From NCBI RefSeq assembly GCF_000445185.1, contig NZ_AVAF01000122.1, forward strand, positions 62,001-126,000: a stretch of DNA of 64,000 nucleotides. Reading direction: 5' to 3'. The DNA comes from Thermoanaerobacter sp. A7A (GTDB lineage: Bacteria > Bacillota > Thermoanaerobacteria > Thermoanaerobacterales > Thermoanaerobacteraceae). Made by a program: the position numbers and the translations under genes. Shown here piece after piece: positions 29,563-38,843 of this stretch; the stretch's first letter is position 1, and each line of letters begins with the position of its first letter. The notes beneath the pieces were generated by a model. That model saw nothing but the letters and a program-made list of their open reading frames with translations, did no database searches and had not been told where the DNA came from.

Positions 29563-30150
29563 ATGGGGAGAAATTATACCCAAAGACCATGTAAAAACGG
29601 GTGGTTTTTTAATTCTCAAGTGGAATATTATAGGAAAGTTTTAGCTATTTTGAAAGAACATATTGATTTAGGAAATTACATAAAATTTTTAGATGTCGGA
29701 TGTGGTACAGGTGCATTGTGTTATGTATTAAGGGAAGCTGGCTTTGAGGTTTCTGGGGTGGAAGTTTCTGCAGGTATGTTAGCACAAGCGATGAAAAGGT
29801 TGAAAAACACGGATATTAAGGCATATAAGATAAATCCAGGTGAAGGGTTTCCTTTCGAAGATAATTTTTTTGATGTGGTTACAGCTTCTTATGTGGCTCA
29901 TGGTATTAAAAAGAAGGAGCGGGAAATATTATATAAAGAAATGTCAAGGGTCGCAAAGCATTATGTAATTCTTCATGACTACAATCAAAACAGAGACTTT
30001 TTTACTTCATTTGTGGAATGGTTGGAAGGTGGAGATTATTTTAATTTTGTAAAAGAAGTTAAAAAAGAACTAAAAGAAAACTTTAAAGTAGAAAAAATGG
30101 TAGATGTCAGTTCAAAAGCTTCTTTATACATCTTACAACCTAATAAATAA
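29563..30150 (+). CDS. Class I SAM-dependent methyltransferase
   Basis: FLDVGCGTGALCYVLREAGFEVSGVEVS. Confidence 0.85.
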   Translation: MGRNYTQRPCKNGWFFNSQVEYYRKVLAILKEHIDLGNYIKFLDVGCGTGALCYVLREAGFEVSGVEVSAGMLAQAMKRLKNTDIKAYKINPGEGFPFEDNFFDVVTASYVAHGIKKKEREILYKEMSRVAKHYVILHDYNQNRDFFTSFVEWLEGGDYFNFVKEVKKELKENFKVEKMVDVSSKASLYILQPNK

Positions 30151-30218
30151 ATTATGATATAATAATTACCATGGTGTGAATAATTAATTGGCTTAAATTT
30201 TTATTAGGGTGTGGTGAA

Positions 30219-31013
30219 ATGGACTCAAGACCAATAGGTGTTTTTGACTCTGGAGTAGGAGGGCTTACAGTACTAAAAAGACTTGTTGAGGCTTTACCAG
30301 GGGAAAACTATATTTACTTTGGTGATACAAAAAGAGTTCCCTATGGCGATAGAAGTGAAGGAGAGATAAAAAAATTTGCAAAACAGATTTTAAATTTTAT
30401 GAGAGAGCAAAAAGTCAAAGCCGTAGTAATAGCTTGCAATACTACTTGTGCAGTTATAGATAAAAGCGAATATGATATGGTTCTTTTTGATGTTTTAAAA
30501 GCAGGGGCAGAGAGCGCTGTCCTGTATACTATAAACAAAAAGATAGGTGTTATTGCAACTACAAGAACTGTTGAAAGCAAAAGCTATGAAAAAAATATAA
30601 AAATTATTGATAAAAATATTAAAGTCTACCAAGAGGCATGTCCTGAATTTGTCCCCCTTATTGAAAAAGGGCTATACAATTCGCCAATAGCCTACGAAAC
30701 TGCTAACAAGTGTTTAAAAGAATTAAAAGAAAAAGAGATAGATACTCTTGTTTTAGGTTGTACTCATTATCCTTTAATGGTAGAAGTTATAGAAAAAATA
30801 ATAGGAGAAAATGTAAAAATAGTAGACCCTGCAATTAAACTAGCTTATGATGTGAAAGATTATTTATTAAAGAAAGATTTATTAAATCCTCAAATTATTG
30901 GTAAGACAAAATTTTTTGTAAGTGGAGATAAAGATAATTTTATCAAAACGGCAGAAATGCTATTAGGCGAGAAAATTGAGAATGTTTTGCATGTAGACAT
31001 AGAAAAATATTAA
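30219..31013 (+). CDS. murI: Glutamate racemase
   Basis: PIGVFDSGVGGLTVLKRL...VIACNTTCAV...LVLGCTHYPLM. Confidence 0.95.
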   Translation: MDSRPIGVFDSGVGGLTVLKRLVEALPGENYIYFGDTKRVPYGDRSEGEIKKFAKQILNFMREQKVKAVVIACNTTCAVIDKSEYDMVLFDVLKAGAESAVLYTINKKIGVIATTRTVESKSYEKNIKIIDKNIKVYQEACPEFVPLIEKGLYNSPIAYETANKCLKELKEKEIDTLVLGCTHYPLMVEVIEKIIGENVKIVDPAIKLAYDVKDYLLKKDLLNPQIIGKTKFFVSGDKDNFIKTAEMLLGEKIENVLHVDIEKY

Positions 31014-31032
31014 AAAATAGGTGGGATTTAGG

Positions 31033-32205
31033 ATGGATATTCTCAAAGAAGCTGAAAAAATAGAAAAAGAAGTAATAGAATTAAGGCGAAAAATACACAT
31101 GTACCCTGAATTAGGTTTTGAAGAAACAAAAACTTCCGAAGTTGTTTATGATTATTTAAAAAATTTAGGGATTGAAGTAAAGAGAATTGCTAAAACTGGC
31201 GTTGTGGGTACCCTTAAAGGCAATGGAAGCAAGACGATAGCTATAAGAGCAGATATGGACGCTCTCCCAATTCAAGAAGAAAATGATGTAGAATATGCAT
31301 CGCAGATTCCAGGAAGAATGCATGCTTGTGGGCATGATGTGCATACAGCTATACTTCTTGGTACTGCTGAACTTTTGGCAAATATGAGAGATAAGTTAAA
31401 GGGAAATGTTAAGTTTATATTTCAACCAGCGGAAGAAACAACAGGGGGAGCTCTTCCGATGATTGAAGAAGGAGTTTTAGAAAATCCTAAAGTTGATGCT
31501 ATAATAGGACTACATGTAGACCCAGAACTTCAAGTGGGGCAAATAGGGATAACCTATGGAAAGGCTTATGCTTCTTCTGACATGATTGATATAATTGTAA
31601 AAGGCAAAAGTAGTCATGGGGCTGAGCCTCACAAATCGGTGGATGCCATAGTGATTGCTGCTAATATTGTAAATATACTCCAAACAGTCGTTAGTAGAAA
31701 AGCTAACCCATTAAGTCCTATAGTGCTAACTATTGGCACTATTGAAGGAGGATACGCACGAAATATAATAGCGGACAAAGTGAGGATGTCTGGAATTATA
31801 AGAATGATGGAAGAAGAAAAAAGAGATGAGATTGTTGAGATGGTAGAGAAGATTTGCGATAACACAGCAAAAGTTATGGGAGGAGAAGTAGAATTTAGAA
31901 GAACAAGAGGTTATCCTTGCCTTGTAAATCACAAAGGTATGACAGACCTCATAAAAGAAACCGCTTTTCCTTTGCTAGGGGAAGGCAATGTAATAGAAGT
32001 GGCACCAACAATGGGAGTAGAAGATTTCGCTTATTTCTTGCAAAAAGTCCCTGGCAGTTTTTATAAATTAGGGTGTGGCAATAAAGAAAAAGGAATAGAT
32101 AAACCTATACATAACAACCAATTTAATATTGATGAGGAGTGTATTAAAATTGGCCTTGCTGTACACGTCTCTACAGTTTTAAAATATTTAAACTCAAATG
32201 GTTAA
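31033..32205 (+). CDS. M20-family amidohydrolase (hippurate hydrolase-like)
   Basis: ELRRKIHMYPELGFEE...MHACGHDVHTAILLG...FIFQPAEE. Confidence 0.92.
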   Translation: MDILKEAEKIEKEVIELRRKIHMYPELGFEETKTSEVVYDYLKNLGIEVKRIAKTGVVGTLKGNGSKTIAIRADMDALPIQEENDVEYASQIPGRMHACGHDVHTAILLGTAELLANMRDKLKGNVKFIFQPAEETTGGALPMIEEGVLENPKVDAIIGLHVDPELQVGQIGITYGKAYASSDMIDIIVKGKSSHGAEPHKSVDAIVIAANIVNILQTVVSRKANPLSPIVLTIGTIEGGYARNIIADKVRMSGIIRMMEEEKRDEIVEMVEKICDNTAKVMGGEVEFRRTRGYPCLVNHKGMTDLIKETAFPLLGEGNVIEVAPTMGVEDFAYFLQKVPGSFYKLGCGNKEKGIDKPIHNNQFNIDEECIKIGLAVHVSTVLKYLNSNG

Positions 32206-32244
32206 AAAATTATTTGAAAGGTTAAAAAATATTTGGGAAAAATT

Positions 32245-32319
32245 AGTTTTGTCGCTTTGGAGCATCGGAGCGACGATGCAAAATATCTCCTTTGAATATT
32301 TTTTAACTTTGTCAACAAA
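32245..32319 (+). repeat. Partial copy of the inverted-repeat element at 35735-35993
   Basis: 75-bp block (AGTTTTGTCGCTTTGG...ACTTTGTCAACAAA) matches 35919-35993 with 3 mismatches. Confidence 0.9.
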
Positions 32320-32451
32320 CTGGATTTATTTATAAATATTCTTCTAAAACTTACGAAAAAGGTTTACTGCAGTTTTATTTATTTGCAGTGATTAATAATT
32401 TTACAAAACTGCAGGGAAAATTTCATATAAAAAAATATTTAAATCAAATCT

Positions 32452-32632
32452 TGACATTTTTCATCAAATGATGCATAATATTTGGCGGAAGAGAGGTAAT
32501 GTGAATTTATCACCTCTGCCAATAGGGAGAGGAAGCCTTAGGAATGTGTAAATCTTAACCCCCCTCAATTTTATGTACTTAAAAATTTCTCCCCCTAATC
32601 CCCCTTTACTACCGGCATACTGCCGGTTTTTT
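32452..32632 (+). ncRNA. Candidate leader RNA or small RNA upstream of spoVB
   Basis: TTGACA-N17-CATAAT, hairpin AGAGGT...ACCTCT, terminator CCGGCAtacTGCCGGTTTTTTT. Confidence 0.4.
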
Positions 32633-32678
32633 TCATATATAAAAAGCACTGCGAATAAACTATTGTGAGGTGTTCTTT

Positions 32679-34235
32679 ATGCACAATAGGTCTTTTATTC
32701 GCGGTGCTTTTATATTAACTATTGCCAATATTATAGACAGAGGCATTGGATTTATCTTTAGAATAATTTTATCAAATATGTTAGGCCCGGAAGGTACGGG
32801 TATTTATCAATTAGTTCTTCCTATATATTTTGTTTCAATAACTTTTTTAACCTCTGGTACGATGGCTGTCACTTCTCGCTTTATTTCAGAAGAAAGAGCA
32901 AAAGGAAACAAAAAAAATATGTTTAAAATTTTAAAAATTACTTTTTTGATAGTATTAATGTTTGCTTTTACTATTGCTTTGTTGCTATTTTTTAATGCTA
33001 GGTACGTAGCTGAAAAGTTACTTCACGAACCAAGAGCACTTTTATCAATTCTCATTTTTGCACCGGTACTTATCATTGTTACTTCTTCATCAGTGTTTAA
33101 GGGATTTTTTCAAGGAGTTATAAATATGATACCTGCTTCAGTTTCAGAAATTGTTGAACAAATAGTACGTGTATCAACAACTTTATATTTAATACAACTT
33201 TTCACAGGAGCGAAACTTGAATATTTAGTAGCGATAGCTATATTTGGCATATCTGTAGGTGAAATTGTCAGTTTTCTTATGTACATACTTTTTTACAAAA
33301 GAGAAGTAAAAATTATAAACAAAGAAATGCCTTATGATGGAAAGGAATGGGATACTTTTTCTATAACAAAAACGTTAGTTGTTACTTCCATACCTATAAC
33401 TTTTTCAAAATTAATTGTAAATGTGTTGGATTTAGCGGAATCTTTAATAATTCCTTCAAGACTTGTTGTCTCAGGTCTCACTCACAGTGAAGCGATGTCT
33501 GAATTTGGCAAAATGTTGGGTATGGCAGTACCTCTTGCTTACATGCCAGCAGTTATAACTTCAAGTCTTTCCACTACTGTACTTCCTGCAGTTTCTGAAG
33601 CAGCTGCTCTAAAAAAGTGGAATACAGTAAGACTCAGGATTAACCAAGCAATTGGCTATACTACTTTAATAGCTTTTCCTGCTATAATTTTATTTTTAGC
33701 TCTTCCTGAGCAAATTTCTCAGCTTTTGTATCCTTCTTCCCCAGGAGTAGGGGCTTTTGTGAGAGCGATTTCCATGGGAAGTATATTCGCATTTTTAGAA
33801 GCGGTGGTGGCTAGCATTCTCCATGGATTAGGAAAGCAAAATGTAGTTTTAAAAAATTCTATTATATGGTTGGGAGTCTGTATTATAGGTATGTATTACT
33901 TAACCGCCATGCCACAACTTAGACTTTTTGGATATATATATAGCTTTATATTTGCCGATGCTTTTATTTTAATGCTAAATATGTTTGAACTCATAAAAAT
34001 GACAGGATTAAGAATAGACTATTTAAATTGGTTTATAAAACCGATAACAGCATCAACAATTATGGGAATAATTGTTATAATTATACACAGTAAATTGTTT
34101 GCAATTAATGTTAATATGTGGATAAATATTTTTTTATCAATTTTTATAGGAATTCCTGCCTATTTACTGCTTTGCTCTGCGTTGAAACTACCTTATATTG
34201 AGGATTTAAGAAAAATAATTTTGTTGAAAAATTAA
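32679..34235 (+). CDS. spoVB: Polysaccharide biosynthesis/MATE-like transporter, stage V sporulation protein B
   Basis: FIRGAFILTIANIIDRGIGFIFRIILSNMLGPEGTGIYQLVLPIY. Confidence 0.88.
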   Translation: MHNRSFIRGAFILTIANIIDRGIGFIFRIILSNMLGPEGTGIYQLVLPIYFVSITFLTSGTMAVTSRFISEERAKGNKKNMFKILKITFLIVLMFAFTIALLLFFNARYVAEKLLHEPRALLSILIFAPVLIIVTSSSVFKGFFQGVINMIPASVSEIVEQIVRVSTTLYLIQLFTGAKLEYLVAIAIFGISVGEIVSFLMYILFYKREVKIINKEMPYDGKEWDTFSITKTLVVTSIPITFSKLIVNVLDLAESLIIPSRLVVSGLTHSEAMSEFGKMLGMAVPLAYMPAVITSSLSTTVLPAVSEAAALKKWNTVRLRINQAIGYTTLIAFPAIILFLALPEQISQLLYPSSPGVGAFVRAISMGSIFAFLEAVVASILHGLGKQNVVLKNSIIWLGVCIIGMYYLTAMPQLRLFGYIYSFIFADAFILMLNMFELIKMTGLRIDYLNWFIKPITASTIMGIIVIIIHSKLFAINVNMWINIFLSIFIGIPAYLLLCSALKLPYIEDLRKIILLKN

Positions 34236-34307
34236 CAATAATAGTATATAATAAAAATAAAACTAAGCCCAAGGGGATTTTCCTGAGGGTAAGGGAGGAG
34301 ATAAAGT

Positions 34308-35708
34308 ATGTTAAAAGAAAAAGCGGATTTTATTAATGATGAGAAGATATTACAGGATTTGAAAAATGCTAAAAAAGCGACAAGTAAAGATGCATTGGAA
34401 ATTATAGAGAAGGCTAAAAAGCTAAAAGGCATTACTCCTGAAGAAGCAGCGGTACTTTTAAATGTAGAAGATGGGGATTTACTCAATGAGATGTTTAAAG
34501 TAGCAAGGTATATAAAAGAAGAAATATATGGGAATAGGATTGTAATATTTGCTCCCCTTTATGTAAGTAACTACTGTGTAAACAACTGTAGATATTGTGG
34601 TTACAGACATTCTAATGAACAGGAAAGAAAAAAGCTTACAATGGAAGAAGTGAGGAGAGAAGTTGAGATTTTAGAAGAGATGGGACATAAAAGATTAGCA
34701 GTTGAAGCTGGGGAGGACCCTGTAAATTGCCCTATAGATTATATTCTCGATGTAATAAAGACGATCTACGATACAAAACTTAAAAATGGAAGTATTAGAA
34801 GAGTAAATGTCAATATAGCGGCGACTACTGTGGAAAATTACAAAAAACTTAAAGAAATAGGAATAGGGACATATATTTTATTCCAAGAAACTTACCATAG
34901 GCCCACTTATCAATACATGCATCCACAGGGACCAAAACATGATTACGACTATCATTTGACTGCTATGGACAGGGCTATGGAGGCAGGCATTGACGATGTA
35001 GGATTAGGAGTTTTGTATGGGCTTTATGATTACAAGTACGAAACTGTTGCTATGCTTTATCATGCGAACCATTTAGAGGAAAGATTTGGAGTTGGGCCAC
35101 ATACTATTTCAGTACCGCGACTTAGACCAGCTCTTAACACTTCCATAGATAAATTTCCATATATTGTATCAGATAAAGACTTTAAAAAATTAGTAGCAGT
35201 TATAAGAATGGCAGTGCCCTATACTGGAATGATTTTGTCTACAAGAGAAAAGCCTAAATTTAGAGAAGAAGTAATAAGCATTGGCATTTCTCAGATTAGT
35301 GCAGGTTCTTGTACAGGAGTAGGTGGATATCATGAAGAGATATCCAAAAAAGGTGGTTCAAAGCCACAATTTGAGGTAGAAGACAAAAGAAGTCCTAATG
35401 AAATCTTAAGAACTTTGTGTGAACAAGGGTATCTTCCAAGTTATTGTACTGCTTGCTACAGAATGGGGCGTACAGGAGACAGGTTTATGAGTTTTGCAAA
35501 ATCAGGGCAAATACACAACTTCTGCCTACCAAATGCGATACTAACCTTCAAAGAGTTTTTGATTGATTACGGAGATGAAAAAACTAAGGAAATTGGAGAA
35601 AAAGCAATAGCGGTAAATTTAGAGAAAATTCCATCAATAACTGTAAGGGAAGAGACAAAGAGAAGGCTTACAAGAATAGAAAATGGAGAAAGAGACCTTT
35701 ACTTTTAA
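34308..35708 (+). CDS. hydG: [FeFe]-hydrogenase maturation radical SAM protein HydG
   Basis: YVSNYCVNNCRYCGYRHSN; INIAATTVENYKKL-type block; C-terminal CTACYRMGRTGDRFMSFAKSGQIHNFC cluster motif. Confidence 0.9.
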   Translation: MLKEKADFINDEKILQDLKNAKKATSKDALEIIEKAKKLKGITPEEAAVLLNVEDGDLLNEMFKVARYIKEEIYGNRIVIFAPLYVSNYCVNNCRYCGYRHSNEQERKKLTMEEVRREVEILEEMGHKRLAVEAGEDPVNCPIDYILDVIKTIYDTKLKNGSIRRVNVNIAATTVENYKKLKEIGIGTYILFQETYHRPTYQYMHPQGPKHDYDYHLTAMDRAMEAGIDDVGLGVLYGLYDYKYETVAMLYHANHLEERFGVGPHTISVPRLRPALNTSIDKFPYIVSDKDFKKLVAVIRMAVPYTGMILSTREKPKFREEVISIGISQISAGSCTGVGGYHEEISKKGGSKPQFEVEDKRSPNEILRTLCEQGYLPSYCTACYRMGRTGDRFMSFAKSGQIHNFCLPNAILTFKEFLIDYGDEKTKEIGEKAIAVNLEKIPSITVREETKRRLTRIENGERDLYF

Positions 35709-35734
35709 TATGCAAAATGCCAATAAAATAAAAC

Positions 35735-35993
35735 TTATCAACAAACTTTCGTAAAGGAGATATTTTGCAATCGGTGTGACTTGTTACAAAGCGCTAACAA
35801 AACTTAGCGGGATCGAGAGTGGAGGCAGGGCTGAAGCCAAGGAGGGCGAAGGTGGGCACCTTAAGGCATGGATGCCACCTGACGTAGGTACCCTGCCGGA
35901 ACCTGAAGGTCGAGCTTTAGTTTTGTCGCTTTGGAACATCGGAGCAACGATGCAAAATATCTCCTTTGAATATTTTTCAACTTTGTCAACAAA
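35735..35993. repeat. MITE-like inverted-repeat element with a structured-RNA-like core
   Basis: AAAGGAGATATTTTGCA (35753) / TGCAAAATATCTCCTTT (35951); nested stems GGCAGGG/CCCTGCC, AGGTGG/CCACCT, GGCATGGATGCC. Confidence 0.75.
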
Positions 35994-36149
35994 ATTATTT
36001 TGTATATTTTTACAATTAAAAATATGACACAATGCTAATGCCAGATGATTTACATCTTTTCCTTGTTAATTTAGCGATTAGGTGTATAATATAGACGTAA
36101 AAAGAGATACTATTATTAAATTAATGTCACGGAAAAGTGATGATGTAAA

Positions 36150-38228
36150 ATGAATAAGCTAAGTGGGCGCCAACTGCAAATTTTAAGAAAAATACTGTCC
36201 TCTTCAAATACAAGAATGGAAGACATTATGAAAGAATTTGATATAAGCAAAAGGACAGGATACAGAGAAATTGCTTCTATAAATGAATTTGTTAAAAATT
36301 ACAACTCAAAAATTGTAAATAAGACTGATGGGTTGGTTATAGAAGGCAATGTTGCTGATATTGAGAAGCTAAAGCTGGATATAGTAGGATATCGTTCAGA
36401 GTTTGAAACAGAAGAGAGAAGAAAAATGATATTGTCAGAGCTTTTGCAGCTAAATGAGCCTGTTAAATTAGAGTATTTCAGCAAAAAATTTGGCGTCACC
36501 ACTTCTACAATAAGTTATGACCTTAAAGAATTAGAAAAGTGGATTGAAAAACAAGGATTAACTTTAATAACAAAGCCAGGTTATGGCGTTTATATATCGG
36601 GAAGCGAAAACTCTTTTAGAAAAGCTATAGCTAACTTTTTGTATGAGAATTTTGATACTGCAGATTTGATTGATTTCTTAAAAACAGGATATCTCGCAAA
36701 AAACAATATTGAAAAAAACATAGATTTGAGGCTTTTAAACTTAATTGACTACGATACTGTCTTGAAAATAGAAAAGGCAATTTTAAAATTAAAATCGCAA
36801 ATTGACTATGAAATTGTAGAGAGTTCTTATTTAGGCCTTGTCGTTCACCTTGCCTTAGCTATAAAAAGGCTTCAAAATGGTGAAACTATTGAAATGGGTG
36901 AAGACAATTTACAGGAACTTAAAAAAACTAATGAATACAAATTTGCTAAAAAGTTAGCTAAATATTTACAAGAAGAATTGGATATACCTATACCTGAAGA
37001 TGAGATTGGCTATGTGACAATACACCTTATAGGTGCAAAGTACAGGTCAACTACTCAAAATTACAATGACAAAGACATAGAGATTATTGCCCGGGACATG
37101 ATAAAAGAAGCAGAAAAAATTTTTGATGTCAGTTTTTCAGAAGATGAGTTTTTGGAAGATGGCTTAAAGAGTCATTTAGTTCCGGCGGTGTACAGATTGG
37201 AGATGGGACTTGATATAAGAAACCCTTTGTTGGAGGATATAAAAACAAAATATCCTTTGCTTTTTGAAAAAAGTAATAGAGTTTGCGATGTTTTGCGAAA
37301 AAAATTAAACATGGATATTCCAGAAGATGAAGTTGGATATATTGCTATGCATTTTGGTGCAGCTTTAGAGAGGAAAAAAGAGGCCGCCAAAAAGTACAAC
37401 ATAATGGTGGTATGTGCTAGTGGTATTGGAACCTCCAGAATGCTGATGTCAAAACTTCAGATGTTTCCACAAATAAACATAGTGGATGTTACCTCCAGCA
37501 TAAAACTAAAAGATTTAAAAGGAAGAGATGATATAGACTTAATTGTTTCTACAATACCTCTTGACATAAAAGATAAAAAAGTCGTTGTAGTAAATCCTTT
37601 GCTTTTGAAGGAAGATGTAGAAAAGCTAAAGAAGGCCTTAAATACAGACTTTATTATGGAGTACGGAATAAAAAAAGAGGAGGAAGAAAATTACGAAAAA
37701 GAGGCCTTTCATATAGCTAATTATGGAAAGAGAATTTTAGAATTATGCGATTCTATAACCTATATGACTGTAACAGGTGAAAAGTCTACTCAAATAATAG
37801 AATATATTCTTAAGAATTTGATAGATGAAAATTTAATTAATGAAAATCAAAAGGAGCAAATAAAAGAAAGACTTTTAAAAAGAGAAAGCTTAGGTAAAAT
37901 AGTATTACCAAACAAAGGATTTGTCATATATCATTGCACAATTGAAAATATAGATTTTCCATTAGTAGTTGTAGGAAAAGTTATAGAGGAAGTAAAAATG
38001 AAAAATCTTGTAGGAGATTATGAAAAGATAAGGACAGTTTTTTTAATGGTAGCACCAGAAGGTGATAGAGAAGGAATTGAAGTTTTGGGAGATTTAAGCG
38101 TGTCTTTAATTGAAAGAGAAGATTTGGTGAATACTCTTAACGAAGCACAGTCCCAAAAGGAGGTCAAAGAAAAAATAAAAGAAGTGTTATTGAAAAAATT
38201 TTATGAAGAAATAAAAAGGATAATTTAG
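36150..38228 (+). CDS. BglG/LicR-type PRD-containing regulator with EIIB- and EIIA-like domains
   Basis: N-terminal HTHs, two PRDs, IMVVCASGIGTSRMLMSKL EIIB-like, C-terminal EIIA-like HCTIENIDFPLVVVGK. Confidence 0.88.
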   Translation: MNKLSGRQLQILRKILSSSNTRMEDIMKEFDISKRTGYREIASINEFVKNYNSKIVNKTDGLVIEGNVADIEKLKLDIVGYRSEFETEERRKMILSELLQLNEPVKLEYFSKKFGVTTSTISYDLKELEKWIEKQGLTLITKPGYGVYISGSENSFRKAIANFLYENFDTADLIDFLKTGYLAKNNIEKNIDLRLLNLIDYDTVLKIEKAILKLKSQIDYEIVESSYLGLVVHLALAIKRLQNGETIEMGEDNLQELKKTNEYKFAKKLAKYLQEELDIPIPEDEIGYVTIHLIGAKYRSTTQNYNDKDIEIIARDMIKEAEKIFDVSFSEDEFLEDGLKSHLVPAVYRLEMGLDIRNPLLEDIKTKYPLLFEKSNRVCDVLRKKLNMDIPEDEVGYIAMHFGAALERKKEAAKKYNIMVVCASGIGTSRMLMSKLQMFPQINIVDVTSSIKLKDLKGRDDIDLIVSTIPLDIKDKKVVVVNPLLLKEDVEKLKKALNTDFIMEYGIKKEEEENYEKEAFHIANYGKRILELCDSITYMTVTGEKSTQIIEYILKNLIDENLINENQKEQIKERLLKRESLGKIVLPNKGFVIYHCTIENIDFPLVVVGKVIEEVKMKNLVGDYEKIRTVFLMVAPEGDREGIEVLGDLSVSLIEREDLVNTLNEAQSQKEVKEKIKEVLLKKFYEEIKRII

Positions 38229-38241
38229 GAGAGGATCAAAA

Positions 38242-38514
38242 ATGTTTAGCATATCGAGAGTTCAAAGGAAAATATTTTATTTGCTCTTGGGGGTAGTATG
38301 GTTTTCTACAGGATTTTATGCCATGTTTCATGATAGCTTCCTTAATGGCTTAAAAATAATGGCTTTTGGGAGTGCCTTTATATTAATAGTGTTTGCAATT
38401 CAGACTTATGTCATAAAAATGATACAACTTTATGATAGCAACCTACAAAAACAACATAAAAAAATGAAAAAAAATGAAATAATCTTTGAAAGGAGGTGCA
38501 AAGGATGGCAATAA
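38242..38514 (+). CDS. Small two-helix membrane protein in the PTS operon
   Basis: Two hydrophobic helices; between regulator and EIIB. Confidence 0.55.
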   Translation: MFSISRVQRKIFYLLLGVVWFSTGFYAMFHDSFLNGLKIMAFGSAFILIVFAIQTYVIKMIQLYDSNLQKQHKKMKKNEIIFERRCKGWQ

Positions 38515-38831
38515 GAGGAGTAATACTCTGCAGCTGGGGAGCAACTTCCAGTGCACTTGCTAAAAAAGTAACAGATGAAGCTAAAAAGCAAGGATTGGAT
38601 GTTGTGGTAGATGCTGGCGGTACAGGAGAGTTCAAAAAGAAGGCAGAGGAATATGATGTAGCGTTATTAGAACCGCAAGTAAGACATCTCAAAAAAGAAA
38701 TTGAATCAATCGCTTCTAAATACAATATCCCTGTTGATATAGTCGACATGCAGGCCTTTGCTATGATGGATGGCAAAAAAATATTAAATCAAATAATTGA
38801 GCTTGCTAAGAAAAGTGGAAAAGAAGTTTAA
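38505..38831 (+). CDS. PTS lactose/cellobiose-family EIIB
   Basis: GVILCSWGATSSALAKKV...DVALLEPQVRHLKKEIE; SD AAAGGAGGTG before ATG 38505. Confidence 0.85.
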   Translation: MAIRGVILCSWGATSSALAKKVTDEAKKQGLDVVVDAGGTGEFKKKAEEYDVALLEPQVRHLKKEIESIASKYNIPVDIVDMQAFAMMDGKKILNQIIELAKKSGKEV

Positions 38832-38843
38832 GGAGGGAATAAA

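Noticed and set aside
35776-36032. Opposing ORFs of 83 and 82 aa over the inverted-repeat element
   Set aside because: They span inverted repeats and the structured core and have no start signals; better explained as non-coding.
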